This document shows positions 8,512-18,711 of a stretch of 64,000 bases of DNA, in pieces. The DNA comes from Candidatus Gastranaerophilales bacterium (GTDB lineage Bacteria > Cyanobacteriota > Vampirovibrionia > Gastranaerophilales > Gastranaerophilaceae), in NCBI GenBank assembly GCA_028693235.1, contig JAQUVW010000002.1, positions 124,001-188,000 on the forward strand, written 5' to 3'. Below the pieces are notes generated by a model, which saw only the letters and a list, made by a program, of their open reading frames with translations, did not search any database and was not told the origin of the DNA. The first letter of the stretch is position 1. Every line of letters starts with the position of its first letter. The position numbers and the translations under genes were made by a program.

Positions 8512-9438
8512 ATGAAAGTTACAGTTAGAGTGCCGGCTACAACGGCTAATATAGGACCGGGATTTGATTGTATGGGAATGGCTCTTCCTATATATAATGA
8601 AGTGACAATTGAAGAAACTGTTTTACCGGGAACAGGCGTCGAGATAAATATTATCGACGAAGAACAAGAATTTGATACTCTTTCTATTCCGACAGATGAA
8701 AATAACATAGTTTATAAAGCAGTTGACCTTTTGTATAATTCTATAGGTCAAACAGCAAGTGAACTCAAAATTTCAATAAAAACACACATTCCGATTGCAA
8801 AAGGATTAGGTAGTAGTGCTTCTGTTATTGTAGGCGGATTAATAGCAGCAAATGAACTTTTAGGAAGACCTGCAGATGAAGCAGCACTTCTTTCTATAGC
8901 TACAGAAGTTGAGGGACATCCTGATAATATAGCACCTGCTATTTTGGGCGGATTTGTTTTGTCTTCACAAGAAGAAGATGGAAGTGTTTTGTATAGAAAA
9001 TTGCCATGGCCAAAAGATTGGAAAATAACAGTTTGTATCCCTGATTACGAATTGGCGACTGAAATTTCTCGTTCTGTTTTGCCTGAAAAAGTTGAAATAA
9101 AAGACGCGGCATTTAATGCAAGACGTTGTGCAATGCTTGTTAATGCTTTATATACAGAAGATTCTGAACTAATGTCTGCTGCTTTACACGATAAACTTCA
9201 CCAACAATACAGAGTTAAATTGGTTCCAGGGTTAAAAGAAATTACAGATAAATTGAAACACGAAGATAATGTATTAGGTAGCGTGTTGAGTGGTGCAGGT
9301 CCTGCAATGATAGTAATATCAAAGGGCGGTTCTTTGGATAAAATAAAAGAAATCGTATCTCAAACTTGGTTTGATCTGAATGTAAAATGTGTTATAAAAA
9401 CATTAGATATAGAAGAAAATGGTGCAGTAATAATATAA
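8512..9438 (+). CDS. thrB: Homoserine kinase
   Basis: ThrB phosphorylates homoserine on the path to threonine. The 308-residue GHMP kinase begins VPATTANIGPGFDCMGMAL, diagnostic of ThrB, and carries the ATP loop PIAKGLGSSAS near residue 90 and GHPDNIAPA after it. SGAGPAM near the C-terminus is the third GHMP motif. It follows dnaN by 21 bases and precedes pgk by 11, so the three probably share a message although their functions differ. Confidence 0.95.
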   Translation: MKVTVRVPATTANIGPGFDCMGMALPIYNEVTIEETVLPGTGVEINIIDEEQEFDTLSIPTDENNIVYKAVDLLYNSIGQTASELKISIKTHIPIAKGLGSSASVIVGGLIAANELLGRPADEAALLSIATEVEGHPDNIAPAILGGFVLSSQEEDGSVLYRKLPWPKDWKITVCIPDYELATEISRSVLPEKVEIKDAAFNARRCAMLVNALYTEDSELMSAALHDKLHQQYRVKLVPGLKEITDKLKHEDNVLGSVLSGAGPAMIVISKGGSLDKIKEIVSQTWFDLNVKCVIKTLDIEENGAVII

Positions 9439-9449
9439 AGGAGAACTTT

Positions 9450-10652
9450 ATGAAAAAGTCAATTAAAGATTTGAATGACATCAAAGGAAAAAGAGCATTA
9501 GTTAGAGTAGATGTAAATGTTCCATTGGACGAAAATCACAACGTGACAGATGATACAAGAATTCAAGCTATTTTACCAACAGTAAAAATGCTAAAAGATA
9601 AAGGTGCAAAAATTATCCTTATGGCTCACTTAGGCAGACCAAAAGGTGAAGTAAAACCTGAATTTTCATTGGCTCCGGTTGCTAAATATTTAGCTAAAGT
9701 TTTAGGAGAAGATGTTAAATTTGTATCAACTTCTATTGGTGAAGGTGCCGAAAAAGAATTAGTAGATTTAAAAGACGGAGAAGTTGCATTGTTTGAAAAT
9801 ATCCGTTTTTATAAAGCAGAAGAAGCAAAAGATGACGATATGACATTTGCAAATGAACTTGCAAAACTTGGAGATTTTTATGTAAATGATGCCTTTGGTG
9901 CAGCTCATAGAAATCATACTTCAACAGCAAAATTAGCAAAAGTTTTGAAACCTGCTGTATCAGGATTGTTGATGGAAAAAGAATTAAGATGTTTATCTCA
10001 AGCACTTGATAATCCTGTAAGACCTTTTACTGCAGTAGTTGGCGGTGCAAAAGTTTCATCAAAAATCGGTGTTTTAGAAAATTTACTTGATAAAGTAGAC
10101 AATATGATTATCGGCGGTGGAATGGCTTATACATTTGTTAAGGCAAACGGCGGAAAAATCGGTAATTCAATTTGTGAAGATGACCAAATTGAAGTAGCTA
10201 AAGCAATCGAAAAGAAGGCTAAAGAAAAAGGTGTAAAACTTGTAATGGCTACAGATGTTTTGGTTGCTGATGATTTTTCAGGTAATGGAACAAACAAATT
10301 TGTTAAAATAAATGAAATACCTGATGGGTTTGAAGGAGTTGATGCTGGTCTTGATTCAAGAAAATCATTTGCTGATGTATTAAAATCTTCAAAAACAATA
10401 TTGATGAATGGACCGGTTGGTGCGTTTGAAAATCCTAAATTTGCCGAAGGTACAAAAGCTGTATTAGAAGCAATTGTAGAAGCTACAAAAAACGGTGCAG
10501 TTTCTGTTATCGGCGGTGGAGATTCGGTTTCTGCAGCTAAAAAGTTTGCAAAAGCTGAAGATTTTACCCATGTTTCAACTGGTGGCGGTGCTTCTCTTGA
10601 ATTTATCGAAGGGAAAGTATTACCAGGAGTTGCTGCTTTAGATGAAGCTTAA
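9450..10652 (+). CDS. pgk: Phosphoglycerate kinase
   Basis: The enzyme makes ATP from 1,3-bisphosphoglycerate in glycolysis. I set the start at 9450 because AAAGGAG precedes it; the frame runs 21 codons further upstream into thrB but reads nonsense. The 400-residue product shows VRVDVNVPLD at the N-terminus, AHLGRPKG, ENIRFYKAEE, FVNDAFGAAHR-like text, and the GGGDSVSA and STGGGASLE nucleotide-site motifs. A strong terminator follows. Confidence 0.97.
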   Translation: MKKSIKDLNDIKGKRALVRVDVNVPLDENHNVTDDTRIQAILPTVKMLKDKGAKIILMAHLGRPKGEVKPEFSLAPVAKYLAKVLGEDVKFVSTSIGEGAEKELVDLKDGEVALFENIRFYKAEEAKDDDMTFANELAKLGDFYVNDAFGAAHRNHTSTAKLAKVLKPAVSGLLMEKELRCLSQALDNPVRPFTAVVGGAKVSSKIGVLENLLDKVDNMIIGGGMAYTFVKANGGKIGNSICEDDQIEVAKAIEKKAKEKGVKLVMATDVLVADDFSGNGTNKFVKINEIPDGFEGVDAGLDSRKSFADVLKSSKTILMNGPVGAFENPKFAEGTKAVLEAIVEATKNGAVSVIGGGDSVSAAKKFAKAEDFTHVSTGGGASLEFIEGKVLPGVAALDEA

Positions 10653-10682
10653 AAAATAAAAAAATATGTAATTTAAAAAAGT

Positions 10683-10716
10683 GGGTTATTAAGTCATGTT
10701 AATAACCCCTTTTTTT
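10683..10716 (+). terminator. Intrinsic terminator after pgk
   Basis: GGGTTATTA (10683-10691) pairs perfectly with TAATAACCC (10700-10708) and is followed by seven T. This ends the dnaN-thrB-pgk transcript. Confidence 0.9.
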
Positions 10717-10789
10717 GAACTTTATTTTGTAATAAAATATTTTTGGAAGTAAATATTTTACAATTTTATATAACTAGGAAACATTAATA

Positions 10790-12586
10790 ATGAAAAACCA
10801 AAAAATAAGAAATATAGCAATTATTGCTCACGTTGACCATGGTAAAACTACACTTGTTGATTGTATGCTTAAGCAAGCAGGAGTTTTTAGAGAAAATCAA
10901 CAAGTTCAAGAAAGAGTTTTAGACAGTAATGATATTGAAAGAGAAAGAGGAATAACCATTCTTTCTAAAAATATATCAATAAATTACAACGGATATAAAA
11001 TAAATGTTGTGGACACCCCGGGGCACGCAGATTTTGGTGGTGAAGTTGAACGTGTATTAGGTATGGTTGATGGAGCGTTGCTTATTGTTGATGCAGCAGA
11101 AGGACCAATGCCTCAAACAAGATTTGTATTGTCAAAAGCGTTAGAGCTTGGAATTAGAATTATTGTTGTTATTAATAAAATTGATAAACCAGCAGCAGAC
11201 CCGGCGAAAGCACTGGACGATGTTTTTGATTTGTTTACAGAATTAACAGAAGATGAATATTTGCTAGATTTTCCGTTTATATATGCAAGTAGCTTAGATG
11301 GCTTTGCTAAAAAAGAATTAGAAGACGATTCTGATAATATTATACCTTTGTTGGATTGTATTGTTGAAAATATAAATCCACCTGAAGGTGACGCTGAAAA
11401 GAAACTTCAATTCCAAGCTACTACACTTGATTATAACGATTATGTAGGAAGAATAGCAATTGGTAGAGTTGTAAACGGTGTAATTCACTCTCAAGAACAA
11501 GTAAGTCTTATAAAAGTTGATGGAAGTATTGAACGTGGAAAAATAATGAAATTATATGGTTTCCACGATTTAGGAAGAACGGAAATAGAAGAAGCTTATG
11601 CAGGTGATATCGTTGGAATAGCAGGATTTTCTGAAATTCAAATAGGTGAAACAATTTCCTGTTTGAATGAACCTGAAGCTTTACCTTTAATCCACGTTGA
11701 TGAACCAACATTACAAATGAATTTTTCCGTAAACGCAAGCCCATTTGCAGGACAAGAAGGGAAATTTGTTACAAGTAGACAAATAAGAAAAAGATTGTAT
11801 GATGAACTTGAAAAAAACGTAAGTTTAAGAGTTGAAGATACAGATACTACAGATGTTTTCAGAGTTTCAGGACGTGGAGAACTTCATTTAAGTATTTTGA
11901 TTGAAACCATGCGTAGAGAAGGTTTTGAGTTTGAAGTTTCAAAACCGGAAGTTATTTATAAAAATATAGACGGAAAACAATACGAACCTTATGAAAATTT
12001 GTTGATTGATGTTCCAGAGGAAAATGCAGGCACTTGCATAGAACGTTTAGCAGGCAGAAAAGGTGAAATGCTTGATATGCAAGTTGTAGGCAATAGAACA
12101 AATATGAATTTTTCAATACCTGCAAGAGGATTGATAGGTTTTAGAAGTGAATTTATCAGATTAACTCGTGGTGAAGGTATTATGAATCATACTTTTGACT
12201 CATATAAACCATTTGCAGGAGATATTCCAAAACAAAGAAGCGGTTCTTTGATTTCTTTTGAAACAGGTGCAGCAATTCCTTATGCATTAAATCAGTTTGA
12301 AGATAGAGGCGTTTTCTTTATAACACCGAAAACAAAAGTATATAGAGGAATGATTGTTGGTGAATGCAATAGACCTCAAGATGTTGAAATCAATGTATGT
12401 AAAACAAAAAAATTGACCAATACTCGTAGTGCTACAGCAGACGTTATGGTTACGTTACAAGCTTCTCGCCAAATGGTTTTAGAAGATTGCTTGGAATATA
12501 TCACAGATGACGAACTTGTTGAAGTCACACCAGATAGTGTTAGAATGAGAAAAGCTGATTTAACATTAAGAAGATATAACAAGTAA
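10790..12586 (+). CDS. typA: Ribosome-associated GTPase TypA/BipA
   Basis: A 598-residue translational GTPase. The G domain has AHVDHGKTT (about residue 14), the switch [15 protein letters not shown] and NKID. The middle has the EF-G-like domains ([19 protein letters not shown]), and the C-terminal part carries the TypA-specific [12 protein letters not shown]. Known homologues act in ribosome assembly and stress growth. AGGAAA precedes the ATG. It stands alone between the pgk terminator and the CheW-CZB gene. Confidence 0.96.
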   Translation: MKNQKIRNIAIIAHVDHGKTTLVDCMLKQAGVFRENQQVQERVLDSNDIERERGITILSKNISINYNGYKINVVDTPGHADFGGEVERVLGMVDGALLIVDAAEGPMPQTRFVLSKALELGIRIIVVINKIDKPAADPAKALDDVFDLFTELTEDEYLLDFPFIYASSLDGFAKKELEDDSDNIIPLLDCIVENINPPEGDAEKKLQFQATTLDYNDYVGRIAIGRVVNGVIHSQEQVSLIKVDGSIERGKIMKLYGFHDLGRTEIEEAYAGDIVGIAGFSEIQIGETISCLNEPEALPLIHVDEPTLQMNFSVNASPFAGQEGKFVTSRQIRKRLYDELEKNVSLRVEDTDTTDVFRVSGRGELHLSILIETMRREGFEFEVSKPEVIYKNIDGKQYEPYENLLIDVPEENAGTCIERLAGRKGEMLDMQVVGNRTNMNFSIPARGLIGFRSEFIRLTRGEGIMNHTFDSYKPFAGDIPKQRSGSLISFETGAAIPYALNQFEDRGVFFITPKTKVYRGMIVGECNRPQDVEINVCKTKKLTNTRSATADVMVTLQASRQMVLEDCLEYITDDELVEVTPDSVRMRKADLTLRRYNK

Positions 12587-12625
12587 AAATTAACCATTTT
12601 TGGGACTTTAAATACTTAATCAATA

Positions 12626-12634
12626 TGCTATAAT
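12626..12634 (+). promoter_or_regulatory. Extended -10 before the CheW-CZB gene
   Basis: TGCTATAAT is an extended -10 (TGnTATAAT). Six bases separate it from the ATG at 12641 and no ribosome-binding site is present, so a leaderless message is likely. Confidence 0.55.
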
Positions 12635-12640
12635 ATCATA

Positions 12641-13450
12641 ATGGTTAGTTATTTAGAAACAAAAGAGTGGCTTGTTTTCAGGCTTTATAATAATAAATAT
12701 GCAATTCCAGGGAAAGAAGTAAGTTCGCTTTTTCAAATTCCTGATGTTACGGTTTTACAAAATTATGATAAAAAAGTCAGAGGATTAATAAAATATCAAA
12801 ATAAAATTATTCAATTAATTGATATTAAAAAAGTTCTTAATATAAAATCAACACAAGATGAAATAAAAGAATTTGAAGAGTTAATGGATGCAAGGCTTCA
12901 AGACCATGTTGTCTGGTTAAAAAGACTGGAAGAAAAAGTTTTAAACGATTCGAATGACGAATTAGTGACAGACCCACACGAATGTGCCTTTGGCAAATGG
13001 TATGATTCTTATAATCCAGAATCATATAATATTTTATTTATTTCTACCTTTAAAAAATTTGATAGACCTCATAAAGCAATTCATCAAATTGCTCATAAAG
13101 TTGATGAATTATTAAAAACAGGCGAAAAACAAAAAGCAATAGACTTGATAAAAGCTGTGAAAGATACTGATTTAAAACAGATGATTGAGTATTTTGATAT
13201 AATAAAACAATCTTTTAAGGAAAGTAAAAAAGAAATTGTCATAGCTTTTACAAACGGGGATACAATTTTAAGCTTTCCCGTTGATGAAGTTATGTCTATT
13301 GAAGATATAAAAGATATTTCAGAAGAAACGGTTACTAATTCAAGTGTAAATTCTAATTTTATTACGGCGGTCGGTAAAAGAAAGAATGAAGAAGTCGTTT
13401 TTATAATCAATCAAAAAATATTTTTTGAGCAATACGGATATAAAAAATAA
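12641..13450 (+). CDS. CheW-like protein with an inserted CZB zinc-binding domain
   Basis: Residues 1-67 look like the first half of CheW (WLVFRLYNNKYAIP, then VRGLIKYQNKIIQLIDIKKVL), and residues 198-265 like its second half (EIVIAFTNGDTILSFPVDEV, then VVFIINQKIFF). Between them lies a CZB domain with the expected ligands H89, C115 in the motif ECAFGKWY, H144 and H148. CZB domains bind zinc and, in known chemoreceptors, sense zinc or hypochlorous acid through the Cys. CheW couples receptors to CheA. No che genes adjoin it; the flagellar operon lies just beyond. It converges on the PpiC gene with one base between. Confidence 0.8.
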   Translation: MVSYLETKEWLVFRLYNNKYAIPGKEVSSLFQIPDVTVLQNYDKKVRGLIKYQNKIIQLIDIKKVLNIKSTQDEIKEFEELMDARLQDHVVWLKRLEEKVLNDSNDELVTDPHECAFGKWYDSYNPESYNILFISTFKKFDRPHKAIHQIAHKVDELLKTGEKQKAIDLIKAVKDTDLKQMIEYFDIIKQSFKESKKEIVIAFTNGDTILSFPVDEVMSIEDIKDISEETVTNSSVNSNFITAVGKRKNEEVVFIINQKIFFEQYGYKK

Positions 13451-13451
13451 A

Positions 13452-13838
13452 CTAAATTTTGTTATAAACTTTTATTATATGCCAGCCATATTGTGTTTTA
13501 ACAGGTTTTGAAACTTCACCTATATTCATATTAAAAGCTGCATTTTCAAATTCTTTGACCATTTGACCACGGCTAAAATAACCTAAATCGCCACCGGATG
13601 TACCTGATGGGCATTTAGAGTATTCTTTAGCTAATAATTGAAAATTAGCACCTTCATCTAATTTTTGTTTTATGATTTCTGCTTGTTCTTTTGAATCAAC
13701 TAAAATATGACTTGCTTTTACTTGTGAACAATTGGTTTGAAAAGCGATTGCTTTTGAATAATCGGAATTATTTAAAGAAGATAAGAAGCAAAAAGCACCT
13801 AAAAATAATAGTAAAAACAATTTAAAAACATTTTTCAT
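13452..13838 (-). CDS. Exported parvulin-type peptidyl-prolyl isomerase
   Basis: The start at 13838 is chosen because GAGG lies nine bases upstream; that GAGG falls inside the first codons of the longer frame. The 128-residue product has a signal peptide (MKNVFKLFLLLFLGAFCFL) and a complete rotamase domain: ASHILV, GDLGYFSRGQM, and YGWHIIKV at the end. It should assist folding of exported proteins. It is short, with no SurA-like chaperone part. It lies downstream of fliI on the same strand, with its own signals possible in the 67-base gap. Confidence 0.9.
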   Translation of the reverse strand: MKNVFKLFLLLFLGAFCFLSSLNNSDYSKAIAFQTNCSQVKASHILVDSKEQAEIIKQKLDEGANFQLLAKEYSKCPSGTSGGDLGYFSRGQMVKEFENAAFNMNIGEVSKPVKTQYGWHIIKVYNKI

Positions 13839-13905
13839 AAAAATAATCCTCATCTTTTATCAGATGATTATAATCTAAAAGCAGGAAAAAGCATAGTTAA
13901 AAAGG

Positions 13906-15219
13906 CTATATTTTAGAGGCAATATCTACAAGTAATTTTGTAGATGTTTCAAAGTCTATTTTTTCGTCAGTGGATTGTATTAAGAAATTATTAATTTCGT
14001 CCATAAAGTTGATAGACCTATCAATCAATGGGTCAGAGCCTTTAACATAAGCCCCAATATTTATAAGGTCTTCATTTTTTTTGTAAACAGCCAAAAGGTT
14101 TCTTATTTTAGCAGCAGCTGATTTGTGTTCTTTTTCTACAACATCATTCATAACACGAGAAATACTTTGCAGAACATCAATAGCAGGATAGTGATTTTTG
14201 TGAGCCAAATCTCTTGAAAGCATAATGTGCCCGTCGAGAATACTTCTTGCTGTGTCAGAAATTGGTTCATTGAAGTCGTCACCTTCTACTAAAACAGTAT
14301 ATAAACCAGTGATGGTACCATTTTCATTGCTGCCTGCTCTTTCTAAAAATTTTGGCATTAAAGCAAATACAGAAGGAGTGTAGCCTCTTGTTGCAGGGGG
14401 TTCTCCTACGGCAAGGCCGACTTCTCTTTGTGCCATTGCAATTCTGGTTACACTGTCAAGCATAAACAAAACGTCTTTACCTTTATCTCTAAAATATTCA
14501 GCAATAGATATAGCCACAAAAGCTGCTTTAATTTTAACCAAAGAAGGCTGTTCAGAAGTTGCTACAACCACAACGGTTCGTTTCATTCCCTCGGGTCCTA
14601 GTATTGCGTCAATAAATTCTCTAACTTCTCTTCCACGTTCTCCTATAAGGGCTATAACGTTTAGGTCAGCGTTTGTGTTTTTTGCCATCATAGCAAGAGT
14701 TGTGCTTTTTCCTACACCAGAACCTGCAAAAACGCCCATTCTTTGACCTTTTCCAAGAGTGCAAAATCCATCAATAGCTTTAATACCTAGAGATAAAGGG
14801 CTTCTTATTAAGGAGCGAGCCATAGGATTGATTAGTTTTCCTTGTGTGGAATATAATTCTTGAGAATTTATTTCGCCTAAAGTATCAATAGGTTTTCCTA
14901 AACCGTCTAAAACTCTACCTATAAGCTGGTCACTTACTTGAATTTTCATAGGAGCACCAGTTGAAACAACAGTAGCACCAGGGCGAAGTCCTTCCATAGA
15001 ACCTAAAGGCATTAATAAAATTCTTGATTCTTTAAAACCTACAACCTCGGCAAAAATAGGAGAGTCACCTTGTTTATTGTATATATGACAAAGGTCACCA
15101 ATACTTGCTTCAGGGCCGTCAGCTTCTATTATTAAACCAATTATTTCAAGAACTTTGCCTATTTTACGGAGAGTTTTTGTTTCGATAATGGTTTTTTTGT
15201 AATTATCAAAAGTTGTCAT
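13906..15219 (-). CDS. fliI: Flagellar export ATPase FliI
   Basis: FliI is the hexameric ATPase of the flagellar type III export gate. The 437 residues include the P-loop GSGVGKST at 166-173, GERGREVREF, and the DSVTR Walker B region, with PPATRGYTPSVF as in FliI rather than F1 beta. It overlaps fliH by 14 bases and is the last flagellar gene of the operon read leftwards. Confidence 0.96.
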   Translation of the reverse strand: MTTFDNYKKTIIETKTLRKIGKVLEIIGLIIEADGPEASIGDLCHIYNKQGDSPIFAEVVGFKESRILLMPLGSMEGLRPGATVVSTGAPMKIQVSDQLIGRVLDGLGKPIDTLGEINSQELYSTQGKLINPMARSLIRSPLSLGIKAIDGFCTLGKGQRMGVFAGSGVGKSTTLAMMAKNTNADLNVIALIGERGREVREFIDAILGPEGMKRTVVVVATSEQPSLVKIKAAFVAISIAEYFRDKGKDVLFMLDSVTRIAMAQREVGLAVGEPPATRGYTPSVFALMPKFLERAGSNENGTITGLYTVLVEGDDFNEPISDTARSILDGHIMLSRDLAHKNHYPAIDVLQSISRVMNDVVEKEHKSAAAKIRNLLAVYKKNEDLINIGAYVKGSDPLIDRSINFMDEINNFLIQSTDEKIDFETSTKLLVDIASKI

Positions 15220-16030
15220 TGTTAGAGTCCGTGAGTTCAGTATCGATTGTGTTATTAGTTAAAAAATCGTCTGCTTCTTTTACTAAAAGCTCCTCTGATT
15301 GAGTTTTTATTTCTGATAGCAATTTTTCTGTCAGTTCGTCTATTTGCGAGCTTATTCTTGAATCTACTCTTGAGTCTATACTTTCAACAATTGAGCCGTC
15401 CGGAGAAATAGAAGAATCTTCGGTTATTTTTATGTTAGAGATAAGAGAGTTTTGATTTTTTATTAAGTCTAAAACAGCCATTATTTCATTCCTGATTTGA
15501 GGATTTACAATAATTGTTATGTCTTCTTTTTCTTTAAGCTCGTTAATAGCAGATTCAGTAAGATTTAATAAAATATTTTTGTCCAAATCAAGTTTTTTAT
15601 GGCAAATTTTGTCTGTAATTAAGACTATTAAATTAATCATATCAAGGTGCATAGATTTTATTATTCTTTTTTTTATATCAAAAGAATTTTCAACAAAAGA
15701 GTTAAATATTTCAATTTTGTTGTTAAATTCACCTTTAATATTACTCAAACCTTCTTCTTTGCCAGCTAAAAAACCGGCATCATAGCCTTCTTTTTGAGCA
15801 GCTTGTTTTATTTCTTCTGAAAGAGCTAAAGCTTCTTGTTGAGCTTGAGTTTTAGCTTCGTTGACAATATTAATTGCTTCTTGTTTTGCCGTTTCAATTA
15901 TAGAAAGAGCCTTTATGTTATTTTCTTCAAGAGCGTGTTGTATTTTTGAAGAAACACTTTGGGGGTCTTTTTCAATTTTTAAAACGAAAGAATTGCCAAG
16001 ATTTACGTTGTCGCTATCAATTCTACTCAA
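15206..16030 (-). CDS. fliH: Flagellar export regulator FliH
   Basis: Placed between fliG and fliI and overlapping both, this 274-residue acidic, strongly helical protein fits FliH, the FliI-binding stator. It shows the long Ala/Glu/Lys coiled coil with small-residue spacing (AKQEAINIVNEAKTQAQQEA, then GFLAGKEEG) and a C-terminal globular part with ITIIVNPQIRNEI. Sequence identity to well-known FliH is low by nature. The call rests on position plus this architecture. Confidence 0.85.
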   Translation of the reverse strand: MSRIDSDNVNLGNSFVLKIEKDPQSVSSKIQHALEENNIKALSIIETAKQEAINIVNEAKTQAQQEALALSEEIKQAAQKEGYDAGFLAGKEEGLSNIKGEFNNKIEIFNSFVENSFDIKKRIIKSMHLDMINLIVLITDKICHKKLDLDKNILLNLTESAINELKEKEDITIIVNPQIRNEIMAVLDLIKNQNSLISNIKITEDSSISPDGSIVESIDSRVDSRISSQIDELTEKLLSEIKTQSEELLVKEADDFLTNNTIDTELTDSNNDNF

Positions 16031-17051
16031 TTAATTCATCCTCTTCCATGCCACGGAATATAACGATTTCGCCAGCTGTTTCAAGAGTTCTTATAATACC
16101 TACAATTTTGGATTGAGCAAGTTGAACATCTTTTGCTCTGACAGGCCCCATATATTCCATGTCGTCAACCAACATTTGTTGAGCACGTTCAGACATATTT
16201 TTCAAGATTTTATCTTTAACGTCATCTTTCATACCTTTGAGGGACATAGCGATATCTTTTGTTTCAACTTCTCTCAATACACGTTGAATAGACCTGTCAT
16301 CAAGGTTTACAATATCTTCAAATACAAACATGAGAGATTTGACTTCTTCTACCAAATCGGCGTTGTAATCTTTCAAAAGCTCGACAACATTTTTTTCTGT
16401 AGCTCGGTCTGCTCTGTTCAAGATATTTGCAAGAGTTTGGATACCGCCTGCTTTTGAGAAGTCTTGAACAACAATAGAGGAGAATTTGCTCTCAACAATT
16501 TTTTCGATATCAGCAAGAACCTCAGGATTTGTAGAGTTCATTTCTGCTATTTTGATAGCAACTTGAACTTGAATACGAGGCGGCAAGAAATTCAATACTT
16601 GAGCAGAATTTTCAGGTTTTAAATAAGCTAAAATCAAAGCAATCAATTGAGGATTTTCATTTTGAAAAGAAGTTGCAAGTTGAGACGGGTCAGCGTCATT
16701 AAAAAATTGAAAAGGATTAGCACCAAGCAAAGATACCAATTTGTCTAAAATTGTTTGAGCATGTTCTGTTCCATAAGCTTTTTCTAGGAGTTGTTTTGCA
16801 TAATTCATACCACCTGAAAGCAAGTAATCGCTAGCCAGGAAAAGTGAGTAAAATTCTTTTAAGACGTCATTTAAAACATCAACAGAAACTTTGTTTAAGC
16901 TTGCAATATCCAAAGTAATTTGCCCTAAAAGCTCATCATCAGTGATATTTTTTAAAATTTCAGAAGCAGTAGTTGGCCCAAGAGCAATTAAAAGAGCGGC
17001 AACCTTTTGGGTTGAAGTCATATATTCTATTGAAATATTTGTACTGTCCAT
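16023..17051 (-). CDS. fliG: Flagellar motor switch protein FliG
   Basis: FliG forms the rotor ring that meets the stator. The 342 residues have the N-terminal FliF-binding part (TSTQKVAALLIALGPTTASE), the middle EHAQTILDKL and PQLIALILAYLKPENSAQVL armadillo segments, and the C-terminal charged torque helix (DDRSIQRVLREVETKDIAMSL, then MSERAQQMLVDDMEYMGPVR). It overlaps fliH by eight bases and follows fliF by three. Confidence 0.97.
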   Translation of the reverse strand: MDSTNISIEYMTSTQKVAALLIALGPTTASEILKNITDDELLGQITLDIASLNKVSVDVLNDVLKEFYSLFLASDYLLSGGMNYAKQLLEKAYGTEHAQTILDKLVSLLGANPFQFFNDADPSQLATSFQNENPQLIALILAYLKPENSAQVLNFLPPRIQVQVAIKIAEMNSTNPEVLADIEKIVESKFSSIVVQDFSKAGGIQTLANILNRADRATEKNVVELLKDYNADLVEEVKSLMFVFEDIVNLDDRSIQRVLREVETKDIAMSLKGMKDDVKDKILKNMSERAQQMLVDDMEYMGPVRAKDVQLAQSKIVGIIRTLETAGEIVIFRGMEEDELIE

Positions 17052-17054
17052 TTT

Positions 17055-18638
17055 CTATTCCTTAATATATGAAATCAAAATTTTTGTAGCTTCGCTAGGG
17101 TCTGAAAGTATAGAATCGCTCAATTCTTGTTTAATTCGGTCAAATTCAGGGTCAACTTTAACATCCAATTCAGGTAAAGGTTCAATAGCCAAGCCATCTG
17201 TCATATCGTTATTTAGAGCAGGCATGGCAGGATTATCATAAGCAGGGAGGAAGTTTTCGTTACCTGAGTTTTCAAGAGCAGGAGTAGCATCTCCCATTTT
17301 TCTTATAAACATTCCTATTACTGCAAGAGCACCACCGCCTAGAATTAATACAATAATCATTGGCAATATTTTGTTATACAACAATTCTTGTTGCATTGCT
17401 TTGTCATATTCTGCTTGAGCTTTTGTTTGAGCAGCTTTTTCTTCGTCTAAAGAAGCGAATTGAAGGCTTGTTATATTAACGACGTCACCTCTATCGGCAT
17501 TTAAACCGCTAGCTGACATAACGAGATTTTTTAATTCTGTTTTTTCTTCATCTGTTAAAATTTTATTTACAGCAACAGCAATTGTCATTCTTTTAACGGC
17601 ACCAGGTGCGTAAACAATTTGTTTAACTTCTTTTGAAACGCTATATGTAGCAGAGGATCTTTGTTTTTGATAGTTCAAATTTTTATTTGCAGCTTTTTCG
17701 CCCTCTGTTTGAGCAGGGGCACCGTTTGGATTATCGTAAACCTCAGTTTCAGTTTGTTCTGTTGTTAAAACGCCTTCTTTTGCATTTTCATTGACGGGGA
17801 CATAGCTTTCGATAGTAGAGCGAGTTGAGTTGAAATCCATATCGGCACTAACTTGCACGGTGACATTATCTTTGCCGACAATTTTTTCTAAAACGCTTTG
17901 GACTTTTTTAGCAGTGTCATTTTCAAAATTTGCTCTAAAGCTTTCAATATCGCTGGAGCTTTTTTCAACTTCATCTGTCAAACTGTTACCGCTTTGGTCA
18001 GTAATGAAAACTTTTTCAGGAGTAAGTCTTGGAACAGAATAAGCAACAAGATTTTTAATAGCTTTAACTTGAGCTGTTTTAAGCTTGATACCGGGTTGTA
18101 GTATTAGCATAACAGAAGCGGAGGGGATTTCATCTTTATCTTGAAAAACAGAGCGTTCCGGTTCAGCGATTTGGACTCTTGCTTTAGTAACTCCTTGTAT
18201 TCTTTCGATAGAGCGAGTAATTTCTCCTTGAAAAATTCTTTGTTTTGTCAATTGATTTTTAAAATCTGTAGAACCGAGTTGCATGTTATCCAACAATTCA
18301 AACCCAGGGTTGCTGTCTTTAATCAATTCGTTTTCAGCAACAAAAAGTCTTAGTTCGTCTTGTTTTTCAACAGGAACTAAAATTGATTTTTTATCTTTAC
18401 TTAACTTGTAGGCATATCCGCTTTTTTTCAAACTTTCAGTAATAGCGACGGAATCTTGTTCTGAAAGGTCAGAATATAAAGTTGTCCAATTTGGTTCAGT
18501 AGATTTAAACAAGAAATAAGAACCTGCAACGAGAGTAATAACAACCAAAACAACGAGCCCGAATTTTTTAGATAGGTCTAAGCCTTTCCACAAACGGGAC
18601 AAATCATCTTTTAGCAATTTAAAATAATTATTACTCAA
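17055..18638 (-). CDS. fliF: Flagellar MS-ring protein FliF
   Basis: FliF builds the membrane MS ring. The 527 residues have an N-terminal membrane helix (FGLVVLVVITLVAGSYFLF), the ring-building motif RIFQGEITRSIERIQGVTKA, a variable periplasmic middle, and a second membrane helix (ILPMIIVLILGGGALAVIG) followed by a cytoplasmic tail. The last residues, EATKILISYI, fit the FliG-binding end. Confidence 0.97.
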   Translation of the reverse strand: MSNNYFKLLKDDLSRLWKGLDLSKKFGLVVLVVITLVAGSYFLFKSTEPNWTTLYSDLSEQDSVAITESLKKSGYAYKLSKDKKSILVPVEKQDELRLFVAENELIKDSNPGFELLDNMQLGSTDFKNQLTKQRIFQGEITRSIERIQGVTKARVQIAEPERSVFQDKDEIPSASVMLILQPGIKLKTAQVKAIKNLVAYSVPRLTPEKVFITDQSGNSLTDEVEKSSSDIESFRANFENDTAKKVQSVLEKIVGKDNVTVQVSADMDFNSTRSTIESYVPVNENAKEGVLTTEQTETEVYDNPNGAPAQTEGEKAANKNLNYQKQRSSATYSVSKEVKQIVYAPGAVKRMTIAVAVNKILTDEEKTELKNLVMSASGLNADRGDVVNITSLQFASLDEEKAAQTKAQAEYDKAMQQELLYNKILPMIIVLILGGGALAVIGMFIRKMGDATPALENSGNENFLPAYDNPAMPALNNDMTDGLAIEPLPELDVKVDPEFDRIKQELSDSILSDPSEATKILISYIKE

Positions 18639-18711
18639 CGTTAATTCCTTATATTACGCCTATTAAAAATATACCCTCTAATGTCAATATTTTCAAATAT
18701 GTAAACTTAAA

